Positions 1 through 8,730 of a stretch of 64,000 nucleotides of DNA are shown here, piece after piece. The DNA lies in NCBI RefSeq assembly GCF_001428525.1, contig NZ_LMHW01000013.1:467132-531131 (forward strand), read 5' to 3'. Source of the stretch: Flavobacterium sp. Root186 (lineage in GTDB: Bacteria; Bacteroidota; Bacteroidia; Flavobacteriales; Flavobacteriaceae). The position numbers and the translations under genes are program-made. Position 1 is the first letter of the stretch; each line of letters opens with the position of its first letter. The notes under the pieces were generated by a model, which made no database searches, had not been told where the DNA came from, and saw nothing but the letters and a program-made list of their open reading frames with translations.

Positions 1-26
1 CGGATAACTATTTGGTGACAAGGAAG

Positions 27-3000
27 TCAATTGCTTTCGCAATTTGTTGTTGAATTTAGAATTGAAGCGTAGTACGTTCCTGTTACCAATGCTGTTGTAG
101 TTGGAATCGCTGTTCCGCCTGTCGCAGCTGTGTACCAAACTATTGTGCCTACTGCTGGTGTATTTACCTGAATGTTAGCAACGGTTGGCGCATCAACTAA
201 ACAGAAATCTTGCGTGGCATCTGTTGTGGTTGGTGTTCCCGGATCTGTTACACTTACTGCAATTGCTAATCTAACGTTGCTTTCGCAGTTTGTTGTAGCA
301 CTTAAAATTGAAGCGTAATATGTTCCTGTTACTAAAGCTGTTGTTGTTGGAATTGCTGTTCCGCCTGTAGCTGTACTGTACCAAACTATTGTTCCCACCG
401 CTGGCGTGTTTATCTGTATGTCGGCAACAGTTGGTGCATCAACTAAACAGAAATCTTGTGTTGCATCTGTAGTTGTTGGAGTTCCCGGATCTGTAACACT
501 TACTGCAATTGCTAATCTAACATTGCTTTCGCAGTTTGTTGTTGGATTTAAAATTGAAGCGTAGTAGTTTCCTGTTACCAATGCTGTTGTAGTAGGAATC
601 GCTGTTCCGCCTGTCGCAGCTGTGTACCAAACTATGGTGCCTACAGCTGGCGTGTTCACCTGAATGTCGGCAACGGTTGGCGCATCAACTAAACAGAAAT
701 CTTGTGTGGCATCTGTAGTTGTTGGAGTTCCCGGATCTGTTACGCTAACTGCAACTGCTAATCTTACGCTGCTTTCACAACCTGTAATAGCGTCTGTTGC
801 TGCTCCATAATAAGTTCCTGTTGTTAATGCTATTGTAGATGGAATCGCTGTTCCGCCTGTTGAAACATTATACCAAACTACATTTGATTCATTTACCTGA
901 ATACTTGCAATTGTTGGTGCATCAACTAAACAGAAATCTTGTGTTGCATCTGTAGTTGTTGGTGTATTTGGATCACTTATGATAATTACGGCATCTTGTA
1001 ATGTTCCTGCAAGATTTTCACAAGTATTATCGCTGGCAACAGCCACGTGATAAGTAATTGGGCTCATTGCTTTTGTTAATCCTACAGCTGTTAAAACACC
1101 AGTTGCATTAATTGTATAAGTAACTCCTGCTATAACAGAACCATTTGTTATTGGCTGTGTTCTGGCTGCATCTAAATACCAGGTAAATACCGGGTTTGTT
1201 AATGTTGGTGCAGTTGGAGTTAATGATGCTGGCACGCTGTGACAAACTGTTAAATCATCAACTAAAATATCATTTACAGTTGAAGGAGGCAGAATTGTAA
1301 ATGTAATTTGTTTTCTGTCTGCAACTGCAGTTTCACAAAATTGATCTCCGCTAACTCCTACATAATAGGTATATGTTCCCGGAGCTAATCCGTTAACGAT
1401 TAACTGTGCAGTTGTTTCTCCAGAAATCAACTGAGCTGTAGTTCCGTTAAAGCTATACCAGTAATAAATAGGATTTGTTACAACTGGTGTTCCGCTTAAA
1501 CTTGTTGCTAAAGTTACAGTTCCTGATGGAGAACAAATTGAAGTTGTTGTTCCGCCATTTAAAGTAATATTTGTTAAAGCATTTACAGGAGTTGAAGCTT
1601 TAATTTCAACTGTTACTTCTCCTCTTGCAAAAGTTTCACAGCCATAACGTACTGGCTGAACATAGTATTTATAGATTCCCGCTGGTAAACTTGCTGGTAC
1701 TGTATAAGTAATTCCTGTTGCAATTGCAGTTCCACCTGTTGGTGCATCATACCAGATATAAGTTGAACAGGCTTCTTCGGGTATTTGAAGCGTTATATCT
1801 GTTCCAGGGCAGACCGTTATTTTATTTTCCGGATCGGCTCCTATTATGGTTGTGTTTGCAACTCTTTCGACTGTATGAACTCTTAAGAAATCTAATACTC
1901 CTGCAACTCCTCCTAAACGAATTCTTACTCTATCATAAACTTCTGTTGGAGAAGAAGCTAAAACCATTGCCATTGAATTTCCTGGTAATAATCTTAAGCT
2001 CAATAGCGTACTCGTATTTTGAATTGGCGCTCCCACGGCAACACTTCCCAGATAACGCTGAATACTAAATCCAGTCAATAAATTAACATCTAGAAGGGCT
2101 CCCGGTTTTGAGATGACAATTCTTAGCGAATCACTTACAACAGATGGTGTTTTAAATTCAACTGTTAAATCGGCAGCAGCCAAAACTCCTAATCCGCTAT
2201 ACATTGTTGCAAAAGTTGTAATGTCATTGTCTGCAATGTTCCATGCATCATTCACTCCTACTGCAGTTGTAACAGCTCCAACTCCTAAATCAGTTGCGCC
2301 ATAAAAAATATCGCGGATATCTCCAGGTGTACAAGCTGCGCTTGCAACTGATCTGTTATAATGTGCATCGAATACTTTTGTATTTTGAGCCACACTTAAT
2401 AATGAAGCTGACTGAATACGGATTCCGTCATAATCCTGCGGACCCGAAGCGTCTGATGGAACAAAAGTAAACTCATACGTATTATCTCCGGAAATTAAAT
2501 TCAATAAAGAACCTGATACAGACTGCATTGTTCCAATATCAACTCCTCCAATTGTTCCAATTACTGATAAATTTTGACCAACTGCTAATAAACTTAATTC
2601 AGAACCCAGTTTAATAGTTACTGGTGTTCCTTTTACAATTGGCGACGGCCATGTTAAATTTTGCCAGGTTGTGCCAACTCCTAAAAGGCCTAAACCTGTT
2701 GTAATTGTAGAGAATGTCTGTGGATCAGCATCAACTGCATTTGCTCCGTCAGTAACAGTACCTGTAATTATTGATCCTGATGTTTGTGCAGTAGCATAAA
2801 CTCTTTCTGTTAAAGATTGACAGCTGCTAAGATCAATTACATTAATAACTTTTGTTGCTGTTGCAGAACAAATTCCGTCGCTGGCTACAACTGTATAAGT
2901 GTAAACTCCCGGTGTATTTAAAACTCCGGTAGTGAATGTTGGCCCTGTTAAAGCATTTCCTTGCGGATCAAACCATGAAATTGTTCCTGTCGATGTCGCA

Positions 3001-6000
3001 GTTAAGGTAACATTTGAACCTATATTTACTGACTCTGAAGGGTTTGTTACAACCAAACTTGGCAATGCATTTATGGTCACTGTTACAGATTGCTGTACTG
3101 AAGGACAAGTAACTCCATTTTCCTGAGCCAAAATTGAATAAACACCACTTAGTGTAATATTAGCTGCAGCATCTGCAGTAATTACATTATTTGATGGATC
3201 ATAGAAAGTATAAGTTGTATTTCCTGTTGAATCAAAATTAGTTATCGCATTTCTTAAATTAGCACTTCCACAGCCTGTCAATGTTGAGTTTACAGTTAAA
3301 ACAGTAGTTGAAGGGAAGTTAACAGTTACTTGTTTTAATGTTCCGTTTACATTTTCACAAGTTCCGCCATTTAAAATTGAAACAAAATAATTATAAGGTG
3401 TTCCTGCAGCATTTAAGCCTGCTATAGTCAGTTCTCCTGTTATAGCATCTTTCGTAAATGTTACTCCGGGCTGACTTGCAACTACAGTTCCTGTTATAAT
3501 TTCCTGAGTTTTATTTTGATCTGTATAATATTTAAACTCAGCTCCTGTAATTGTTGATGATGTTGGAGTTAATACTGCACCTCCGGCGCAAGTAGTCTCA
3601 ACTGGAGTTGCAACTGTAACATCTGCATCTGTAGGAATTGGTAAAACTGTAACTGTAACAGCCTGACGTAAACTATTAATACAAGCTCCTCCACGAGTTC
3701 CTTCTAAATAATATGTTGTAGTAGAAGTTAACGGAAGAGTTGGATTAACCGCTGCAATATTTCCACCTGTTGGAGCGTCATACCATGTAAAGGTTTCCGT
3801 ACCTGTCGAAGAAGCTGTTAAAGAAGCCGTCTGTCCTGAACAAATTGGCGCTGAGGCTCCTGTTATTACAGCATTTGGAAATCTGTAAGAAGCTCCATAA
3901 ATATATAAGTTAGTTAATAGTGAAACTCCTCCTCCAAATCGAACTTCAACTTGGTCAAAAGGTGCAGTTGCAGTAAAACTAGCTTTAAATCTATTTCCTG
4001 ATAATAATTGAACGTTCAATAAATTATTATTTATTGCTACTCTGTCATTATTATCTGTGGCTCCATTAAAAGTTCCAAGAGTAATATAAGATAAAGCACT
4101 TATGTCAAGAAGCCCACCAGGAACTTCTAATTCTACATCAATAATATCACCCGCTTGACCTGGTGTAGCAAAAGTCAGATGCTGTTGGATATAACTTCCT
4201 AATACGCCAGCAGTTATGGTAAGCTGAGCATAGGTATCTATATCGCCATCTACAGAATTATTCGGATTTGTTGCATTACAAAGAACACATAATAACCCCG
4301 GATCTGTGCTTGTTACCTGAGTTCCTGCTTGTAAACATGTACTCACATTATTTATTACAATTACATTTACAACTCCTCTTGTAGGGTTTATACAATTAGT
4401 TGTTGCATCAACGGCTTCAACATAATATGTTTTGTTAGCTGTTAAAACAGGACTTGGAGTATATGATGTTGTATTAGAAGCTATCGGTAAACCACCTGTT
4501 GGAGCATCGTACCAATTATAAGAAACGCCTGCAACAGGATTAGAAACTGATAATGCTATCGTTTGACCTGATTGTATAATAACATCTGTTGATGCAAAAG
4601 TTGGCACTGCTGGCAGCGGATTAATTATAAGATTTACAGCCGTACGCGTAGGCGTTGAACAATTTCCAATAACCGCTTCAACATAATAATTTGTATTTGC
4701 TGTTAAAGCCGGTGTAGTAAATGAAGTTCCTGTAAATACCAAATTCCCTCCTGATGCAGCATCATACCAGTTATAAGTAGTACCTGCCACCGGAGTCTGA
4801 ACTGTCAATGTTGTTGATTGTCCGCTGCATATTGTTGATGGAGAAGCATTAACTACAGGCAATACAGGATTATCTACTAAAACCTGAACCGGATTTCTTT
4901 CACTGTTAACACAGCCATTTCTTGTTATTTCAACATAATAAGTTGTTGCTGTTGTTAAAGCCGGAGTTGTAAATGCGGCTGTAGAAGCTAGTGAAGCTCC
5001 CCCAGTCGCTGCGCTATACCAATTAACAGTTTCGCCAACTGCAAGAGCAGCGGTTAATGTTGTCGTTTGTCCATTACAAACAGTTGTATTTCCTGATATA
5101 ACTGGAGCTTTATATCTATAAGTTGCCTGATAAATATCTAAACTTGTTAGCACTGTTGCCAGCCCTCCTAGTCGAATTTCTACACGATCAAAATTTGCTC
5201 CGGCAACTACGCTGGCTCTAAAACGATCGCCGCTTAATAATTGTAGAGTAATTAACGGATTGGTAATTGAAACTCTGTCATTATTATAAGTTGCTCCATT
5301 ATACGTTGCCAGACTAACTGCTCCTAGTAATGAAAGATCAGCTAATCCGCCTGGTAATTCTAATTCAACATCAACGATGTCACCCGTTTTACCCGGATTA
5401 GTAAATTGTAATGTCTGTTGAACCCATCCATTAATTAAACCAATTGGAACGGTAAGTCTCGCTGCTGTTGCAGGATTTCCATCTACCGAATTATTTGGAT
5501 TTGTGGAACTACATAATAAACATAAACCATTTTGAGTAGTCTGCTGGCTGCTCGCTTCAAGACAACCGCCTAAAGCTGCAGGCTGAACAGTAACCGTTAT
5601 TGGAACTCTTACTGCACTAACACAACTTCCGTTTGGACTTTGGGCTTCAACATAATATGTTTTTGTTGCAGTTAAAATAGGCGTTGTAAAAGTTGGTGTA
5701 TTTGTTGCAACTGGTGTTCCGCCTGTAGGCACATCATACCAATTTAATTGCGCCCCAACTTCAGAAGTTGTTGCGTTTAAGGTTGCATTTTGACCTGACT
5801 GAATCGTAACACTTTGTGTTAAAACAGTTGGCGTCGCCGGAACTGCTGTAGAAACTACATTCACTGCAGTTCGTGTAGGACTTATACAACTTCCTATTGC
5901 ACCTTCTACATAAAAAGTTGTAGTACCCAAAGGTACTGTAGGTGAATATGTTGTTCCGGTTGCCAATGCTACTCCTCCGTTTGCAACAGAATACCAGGAG

Positions 6001-6914
6001 TATGTTGTTCCCGGAATTGGGTTTAAAAGTGTTAAAGTAGTCTGCTGTGTTGGTCCCGTTGAACAAATAGCAGTTCCAGCGTTATTAACCGCTGGTGCGA
6101 CTGGATTAGAAACATTAAGAACAACTGGTACTCGAACATTGCCTTCGCATCCAGCTGCACGGGAAATACCAATATAATAAGTCGTATTAGCATTTAATGC
6201 AGGAGTTGTAAAACTGTTTCCTGTTATTAATGGCGTTGTCGACGCTGCTGAACTATACCATGCAAGTGTAGTTCCTGCAGCTGGAGTTGCTGTAAGCGTT
6301 GGTGTAGCTCCGGCACAAACCGTTTGCGTTAAACCGCCAGCAACTGTAGGCTGTGCAAATTCCAATCGAACATCATAAATTCGTAAGCTGACTAAAAGAC
6401 TTAAAAGTCCTCCAACCTGAATTTGGACTTGATTTGCATCACCTGTTAAGGTGTACTTTGCAACTGCTATGGTGTTTCCATTAAGCAAATTTAAGTTCAG
6501 CAGCGGACTATTTAAAGCCACACTTGAACCTACATTTACGCCAGATAGTTTGGTTTGAAGAGATGCATTAGATAATAATCCAACATCCAGCAAACCATTT
6601 CCTGTACCAAAATAAATTGCAATTTGATCTCCTGCTCTTGCCGTCTGGTTCAAGGTCAATGTTTCTTCGACGAAACAGCCTACTCCAACAGCATTGGTCA
6701 GGGTTGCAAAAGTCGTTAAGCCAGCGCTGTCATAAGCGTTGGCCGGACTATCAACATTTAATCCCACGCACAATAATCCGCCCTGACTATTTGTTTGAGA
6801 CGTTGGTCTGCAAATAGTCTGCGCAAATGAAGTCGTGCATAATAAGAATAAAAATAATAGTCCGAATAATCTCTTCTGAAAGTTGAGACTACAAAAAGTA
6901 AATTTTTTTTTCAT
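27..6914 (-). CDS. Giant secreted Ig-like/repeat adhesin, C-terminus cut off by a stop inside a repeat
   Basis: Probably a cell-surface or secreted adhesin. The reading frame is open further upstream, but the ATG at 6914 gives MKKK followed by a hydrophobic signal peptide ending in SFAQ, so it is the likely start (about 2295 residues). The body alternates two repeat types. One is a short Ig-like unit with a WYDAPTGG core, a TTYYVEA strand and a paired Cys. The other is a domain of about 150 residues with CxxC-like cysteines, GDxxDVELE and VEIRLGG segments, present about five times. The last kilobase is a near-identical tandem repeat of 79-82 residues. The frame ends in TGA at 27-29 just after a CESN motif, where sister repeats continue VRLAIAVSV. 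No type IX secretion C-terminal domain is present, so the gene may be split, misassembled or truly truncated. The adhesin role is inferred from architecture. Confidence 0.75.
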   Translation of the reverse strand: MKKKFTFCSLNFQKRLFGLLFLFLLCTTSFAQTICRPTSQTNSQGGLLCVGLNVDSPANAYDSAGLTTFATLTNAVGVGCFVEETLTLNQTARAGDQIAIYFGTGNGLLDVGLLSNASLQTKLSGVNVGSSVALNSPLLNLNLLNGNTIAVAKYTLTGDANQVQIQVGGLLSLLVSLRIYDVRLEFAQPTVAGGLTQTVCAGATPTLTATPAAGTTLAWYSSAASTTPLITGNSFTTPALNANTTYYIGISRAAGCEGNVRVPVVLNVSNPVAPAVNNAGTAICSTGPTQQTTLTLLNPIPGTTYSWYSVANGGVALATGTTYSPTVPLGTTTFYVEGAIGSCISPTRTAVNVVSTAVPATPTVLTQSVTIQSGQNATLNATTSEVGAQLNWYDVPTGGTPVATNTPTFTTPILTATKTYYVEAQSPNGSCVSAVRVPITVTVQPAALGGCLEASSQQTTQNGLCLLCSSTNPNNSVDGNPATAARLTVPIGLINGWVQQTLQFTNPGKTGDIVDVELELPGGLADLSLLGAVSLATYNGATYNNDRVSITNPLITLQLLSGDRFRASVVAGANFDRVEIRLGGLATVLTSLDIYQATYRYKAPVISGNTTVCNGQTTTLTAALAVGETVNWYSAATGGASLASTAAFTTPALTTATTYYVEITRNGCVNSERNPVQVLVDNPVLPVVNASPSTICSGQSTTLTVQTPVAGTTYNWYDAASGGNLVFTGTSFTTPALTANTNYYVEAVIGNCSTPTRTAVNLIINPLPAVPTFASTDVIIQSGQTIALSVSNPVAGVSYNWYDAPTGGLPIASNTTSYTPSPVLTANKTYYVEAVDATTNCINPTRGVVNVIVINNVSTCLQAGTQVTSTDPGLLCVLCNATNPNNSVDGDIDTYAQLTITAGVLGSYIQQHLTFATPGQAGDIIDVELEVPGGLLDISALSYITLGTFNGATDNNDRVAINNNLLNVQLLSGNRFKASFTATAPFDQVEVRFGGGVSLLTNLYIYGASYRFPNAVITGASAPICSGQTASLTASSTGTETFTWYDAPTGGNIAAVNPTLPLTSTTTYYLEGTRGGACINSLRQAVTVTVLPIPTDADVTVATPVETTCAGGAVLTPTSSTITGAEFKYYTDQNKTQEIITGTVVASQPGVTFTKDAITGELTIAGLNAAGTPYNYFVSILNGGTCENVNGTLKQVTVNFPSTTVLTVNSTLTGCGSANLRNAITNFDSTGNTTYTFYDPSNNVITADAAANITLSGVYSILAQENGVTCPSVQQSVTVTINALPSLVVTNPSESVNIGSNVTLTATSTGTISWFDPQGNALTGPTFTTGVLNTPGVYTYTVVASDGICSATATKVINVIDLSSCQSLTERVYATAQTSGSIITGTVTDGANAVDADPQTFSTITTGLGLLGVGTTWQNLTWPSPIVKGTPVTIKLGSELSLLAVGQNLSVIGTIGGVDIGTMQSVSGSLLNLISGDNTYEFTFVPSDASGPQDYDGIRIQSASLLSVAQNTKVFDAHYNRSVASAACTPGDIRDIFYGATDLGVGAVTTAVGVNDAWNIADNDITTFATMYSGLGVLAAADLTVEFKTPSVVSDSLRIVISKPGALLDVNLLTGFSIQRYLGSVAVGAPIQNTSTLLSLRLLPGNSMAMVLASSPTEVYDRVRIRLGGVAGVLDFLRVHTVERVANTTIIGADPENKITVCPGTDITLQIPEEACSTYIWYDAPTGGTAIATGITYTVPASLPAGIYKYYVQPVRYGCETFARGEVTVEIKASTPVNALTNITLNGGTTTSICSPSGTVTLATSLSGTPVVTNPIYYWYSFNGTTAQLISGETTAQLIVNGLAPGTYTYYVGVSGDQFCETAVADRKQITFTILPPSTVNDILVDDLTVCHSVPASLTPTAPTLTNPVFTWYLDAARTQPITNGSVIAGVTYTINATGVLTAVGLTKAMSPITYHVAVASDNTCENLAGTLQDAVIIISDPNTPTTTDATQDFCLVDAPTIASIQVNESNVVWYNVSTGGTAIPSTIALTTGTYYGAATDAITGCESSVRLAVAVSVTDPGTPTTTDATQDFCLVDAPTVADIQVNTPAVGTIVWYTAATGGTAIPTTTALVTGNYYASILNPTTNCESNVRLAIAVSVTDPGTPTTTDATQDFCLVDAPTVADIQINTPAVGTIVWYSTATGGTAIPTTTALVTGTYYASILSATTNCESNVRLAIAVSVTDPGTPTTTDATQDFCLVDAPTVANIQVNTPAVGTIVWYTAATGGTAIPTTTALVTGTYYASILNSTTNCESN
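29..980 (-). repeat. Tandem repeat inside the adhesin gene, 246-bp units
   Basis: Four consecutive copies of a coding unit are visible. The conserved block encoding DFCLVDAPT recurs with its CATC at 191, 437, 683 and 920, giving periods of 246, 246 and 237 bases. The copies are close to identical at nucleotide level, so the array could recombine and can collapse in assembly. It runs to the window edge and the true copy number cannot be seen. Confidence 0.9.
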
Positions 6915-7367
6915 AATTTGGAAGATTAGAAAATGGACAATAAAATACCTGCTGCCATAAGCACGTATGCTTAGGCAATTAAAAAAAATATTAAAAATCA
7001 ATTAGTTAAACTCTAAAACAAATCCTTAGCACATAAAGACTATAGTTTAAATTTTCAATAAAAAAATTACGTTGTGTCTAGTATACCGAAGTATACAATT
7101 GAGTCCTTTTTATTTTCTTCAAATAAAAAAAATCTCGAAACTTTTGGGAAATATTGATCTACATCAATCTTCCAAATGAAGTGATTTGTTTTAAAATTAA
7201 TTTTCATAAAAGAAAATTTAAAGTGTAGGGGGGAGAATTTTAATTCAATAATATTTAACTAATTTCAAATAGAAAGTTGATTACTCTTTCTATGATTTTG
7301 ACCTATCTCAAATCAAAATCTAAATTGAATCAATTAGACATTAAAGGTTTGTCCATTAAAATAAAAT

Positions 7368-7580
7368 TTAACGGACAACGTGATCGTCTACACAATGCAG
7401 ACAACACTTTAAATATTTAGAATTGAATATTAAAAACTTTTGAAAAAAGCCTGTAACAAAAGAAAGATAATCAAAAGCAGGAAGAAGTTTATTTTTCTTC
7501 AGAATAATAAAATGTAAAGCTAAAATGATAGGAAGACCTAATGCAAACTCAATAATAAAGAAAGTAAATGTCAGTTCCAT
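7368..7580 (-). CDS. Possible small membrane protein, weak
   Basis: A 70-codon ATG frame with a hydrophobic N-terminal half (residues about 4-27) followed by a basic KKNK stretch and a Cys/His-containing tail. I do not recognise it. No promoter element or clear ribosome-binding site precedes it, and its stop lies in a hairpin at 7349-7378. It may be spurious. Confidence 0.2.
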   Translation of the reverse strand: MELTFTFFIIEFALGLPIILALHFIILKKNKLLPAFDYLSFVTGFFQKFLIFNSKYLKCCLHCVDDHVVR

Positions 7581-8090
7581 AAGCAGGGCGGTTAGAAGTT
7601 ATTATTACAAAGCCGATTCGATTATAATTATTACATAATATATTCTTTGATCTTAAAAGTCCAACAGATAAATTTTCTCTTGATTTTTATTGAAAAAACC
7701 TCAAAAATATTTTGTTTAACTTTTGTATTCTAAAATTAAAAAAAACAAAACAAAAAAACAAGTATAAAATTCCTATTTTTTTAATGCGTAGTGAAAATTA
7801 AAAATCAGCCAATCTTTCTTAATATAAGAAAATACGGCATTTTTAATATAAAAACGTCCCATTTTTCAAGGGTTAAAAATATTTTTGTTTTTGTGTTAAA
7901 ATTAATATTTGTAAGTTTAAAATTACAAAATAAATTACGAAATCGATTGATATTTAACAATTTTAAGTATATCATAATCAAAATCTTACTGAAATTAAAT
8001 AAAATCTTAAAATTTTAATTATTGTTACAAAACCGAGTAAAAATACGGGTATCCAAAAACACAAAACTTTAAACAATAGTTAAAAAATTA

Positions 8091-8133
8091 AAAAAAGGAT
8101 AAACAATTAACACAATCGCTTATCCTTTTATAA
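8091..8133 (-). terminator. Terminator-like hairpin after the DUF6495 gene
   Basis: AAAAGGATAA (8093-8102) pairs with TTATCCTTTT (8120-8129) around a 17-base loop. On the minus strand it is followed by a T-rich run and lies 27 bases past the stop of the 8160-8633 gene. Confidence 0.55.
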
Positions 8134-8159
8134 TATTTTAAAAATGAACTTATTACAAC

Positions 8160-8633
8160 CTAAGATTCTAAAATTGTATTAATTTGAGTAAATAATTGTC
8201 CTTCACTTAAAAAAGCGCCCTGTTTGATCAATTCAAAAACAGAAGAATTTCTATCCTCAGTAAAGACCTTTTTTCCAACTTTCATTTCGATATTCTCAGT
8301 AAACATATTATCACTAAGCCACTGCAGCCCTTCTTTAGTTAAAAAATCAGTTTCCGAAACTAAAGACTTCAAAACTATAGATTGAACATAAGTATCAAAA
8401 CATTGAAATAAAAAGATATGATTCTTTGAAAAATGCTCTAAAAATTCCGCCCTGCCTAAAACACCTTCCCAGATTAAATCCGAAAAAACATCCAGTTCCT
8501 GTTCTGCAACTTCTGGTTTATTTATTTTAAGAGAATCCCACTCTGCTTTATCTATTGCCTGAGTTGCTAAAAAACTTGCAAATTCTGCATGTAATTCATC
8601 AAACTGCTCTTTTGTTAATCTTGTGTACTTCAT
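8160..8633 (-). CDS. DUF6495 family protein
   Basis: A 157-residue cytoplasmic protein with no signal peptide or membrane segment, rich in acidic and aromatic residues. The N-terminus (MKYTRLTKEQF, then AIDKAEWDSLK and AEQELDVFSDLIWEGVL) matches my memory of the Bacteroidetes-restricted DUF6495 family, whose function is unknown. It has its own start, follows the Oar-like receptor gene on the same strand beyond a strong terminator, and ends at its own hairpin, so it is probably monocistronic. The family assignment is from recall, and I would not infer a function. Confidence 0.7.
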   Translation of the reverse strand: MKYTRLTKEQFDELHAEFASFLATQAIDKAEWDSLKINKPEVAEQELDVFSDLIWEGVLGRAEFLEHFSKNHIFLFQCFDTYVQSIVLKSLVSETDFLTKEGLQWLSDNMFTENIEMKVGKKVFTEDRNSSVFELIKQGAFLSEGQLFTQINTILES

Positions 8634-8680
8634 CTATTTTTTTATTGTTTAAACGCTTTAAAAAGAACTTTTAATAACAA

Positions 8681-8706
8681 AAAAAAGCCCTCGCAAATGC
8701 GAGGGC
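8681..8706 (-). terminator. Strong terminator after the Oar-like receptor
   Basis: GCCCTCGCA (8687-8695) pairs perfectly with TGCGAGGGC (8698-8706). On the minus strand the hairpin is followed by six T residues. It lies 25 bases past the receptor's stop codon. Confidence 0.9.
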
Positions 8707-8730
8707 AAATTTATAACTTTTTTGTCATTA

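Larger units (their letters stand above)
6915..8159. other. Long AT-rich intergenic region, 1.2 kb
   Basis: No convincing gene lies between the adhesin start and the DUF6495 gene. The only ORF worth naming is the weak 70-codon frame at 7368-7580. Three consecutive hairpins lie at 7269-7293, 7294-7320 and 7349-7378. A GTATAC-CGAA-GTATAC inverted repeat sits at 7081-7096. The stretch 7680-8060 is very AT-rich, without a coding-like frame. I found no good TAnnTTTG element for the adhesin gene just upstream of 6914. Confidence 0.6.

Noticed and set aside
7791..8018. 75-codon frame on the plus strand
   Set aside because: Composition is almost only Ile, Lys, Asn, Leu and Phe, as expected from AT-rich noncoding DNA; no promoter or family match.
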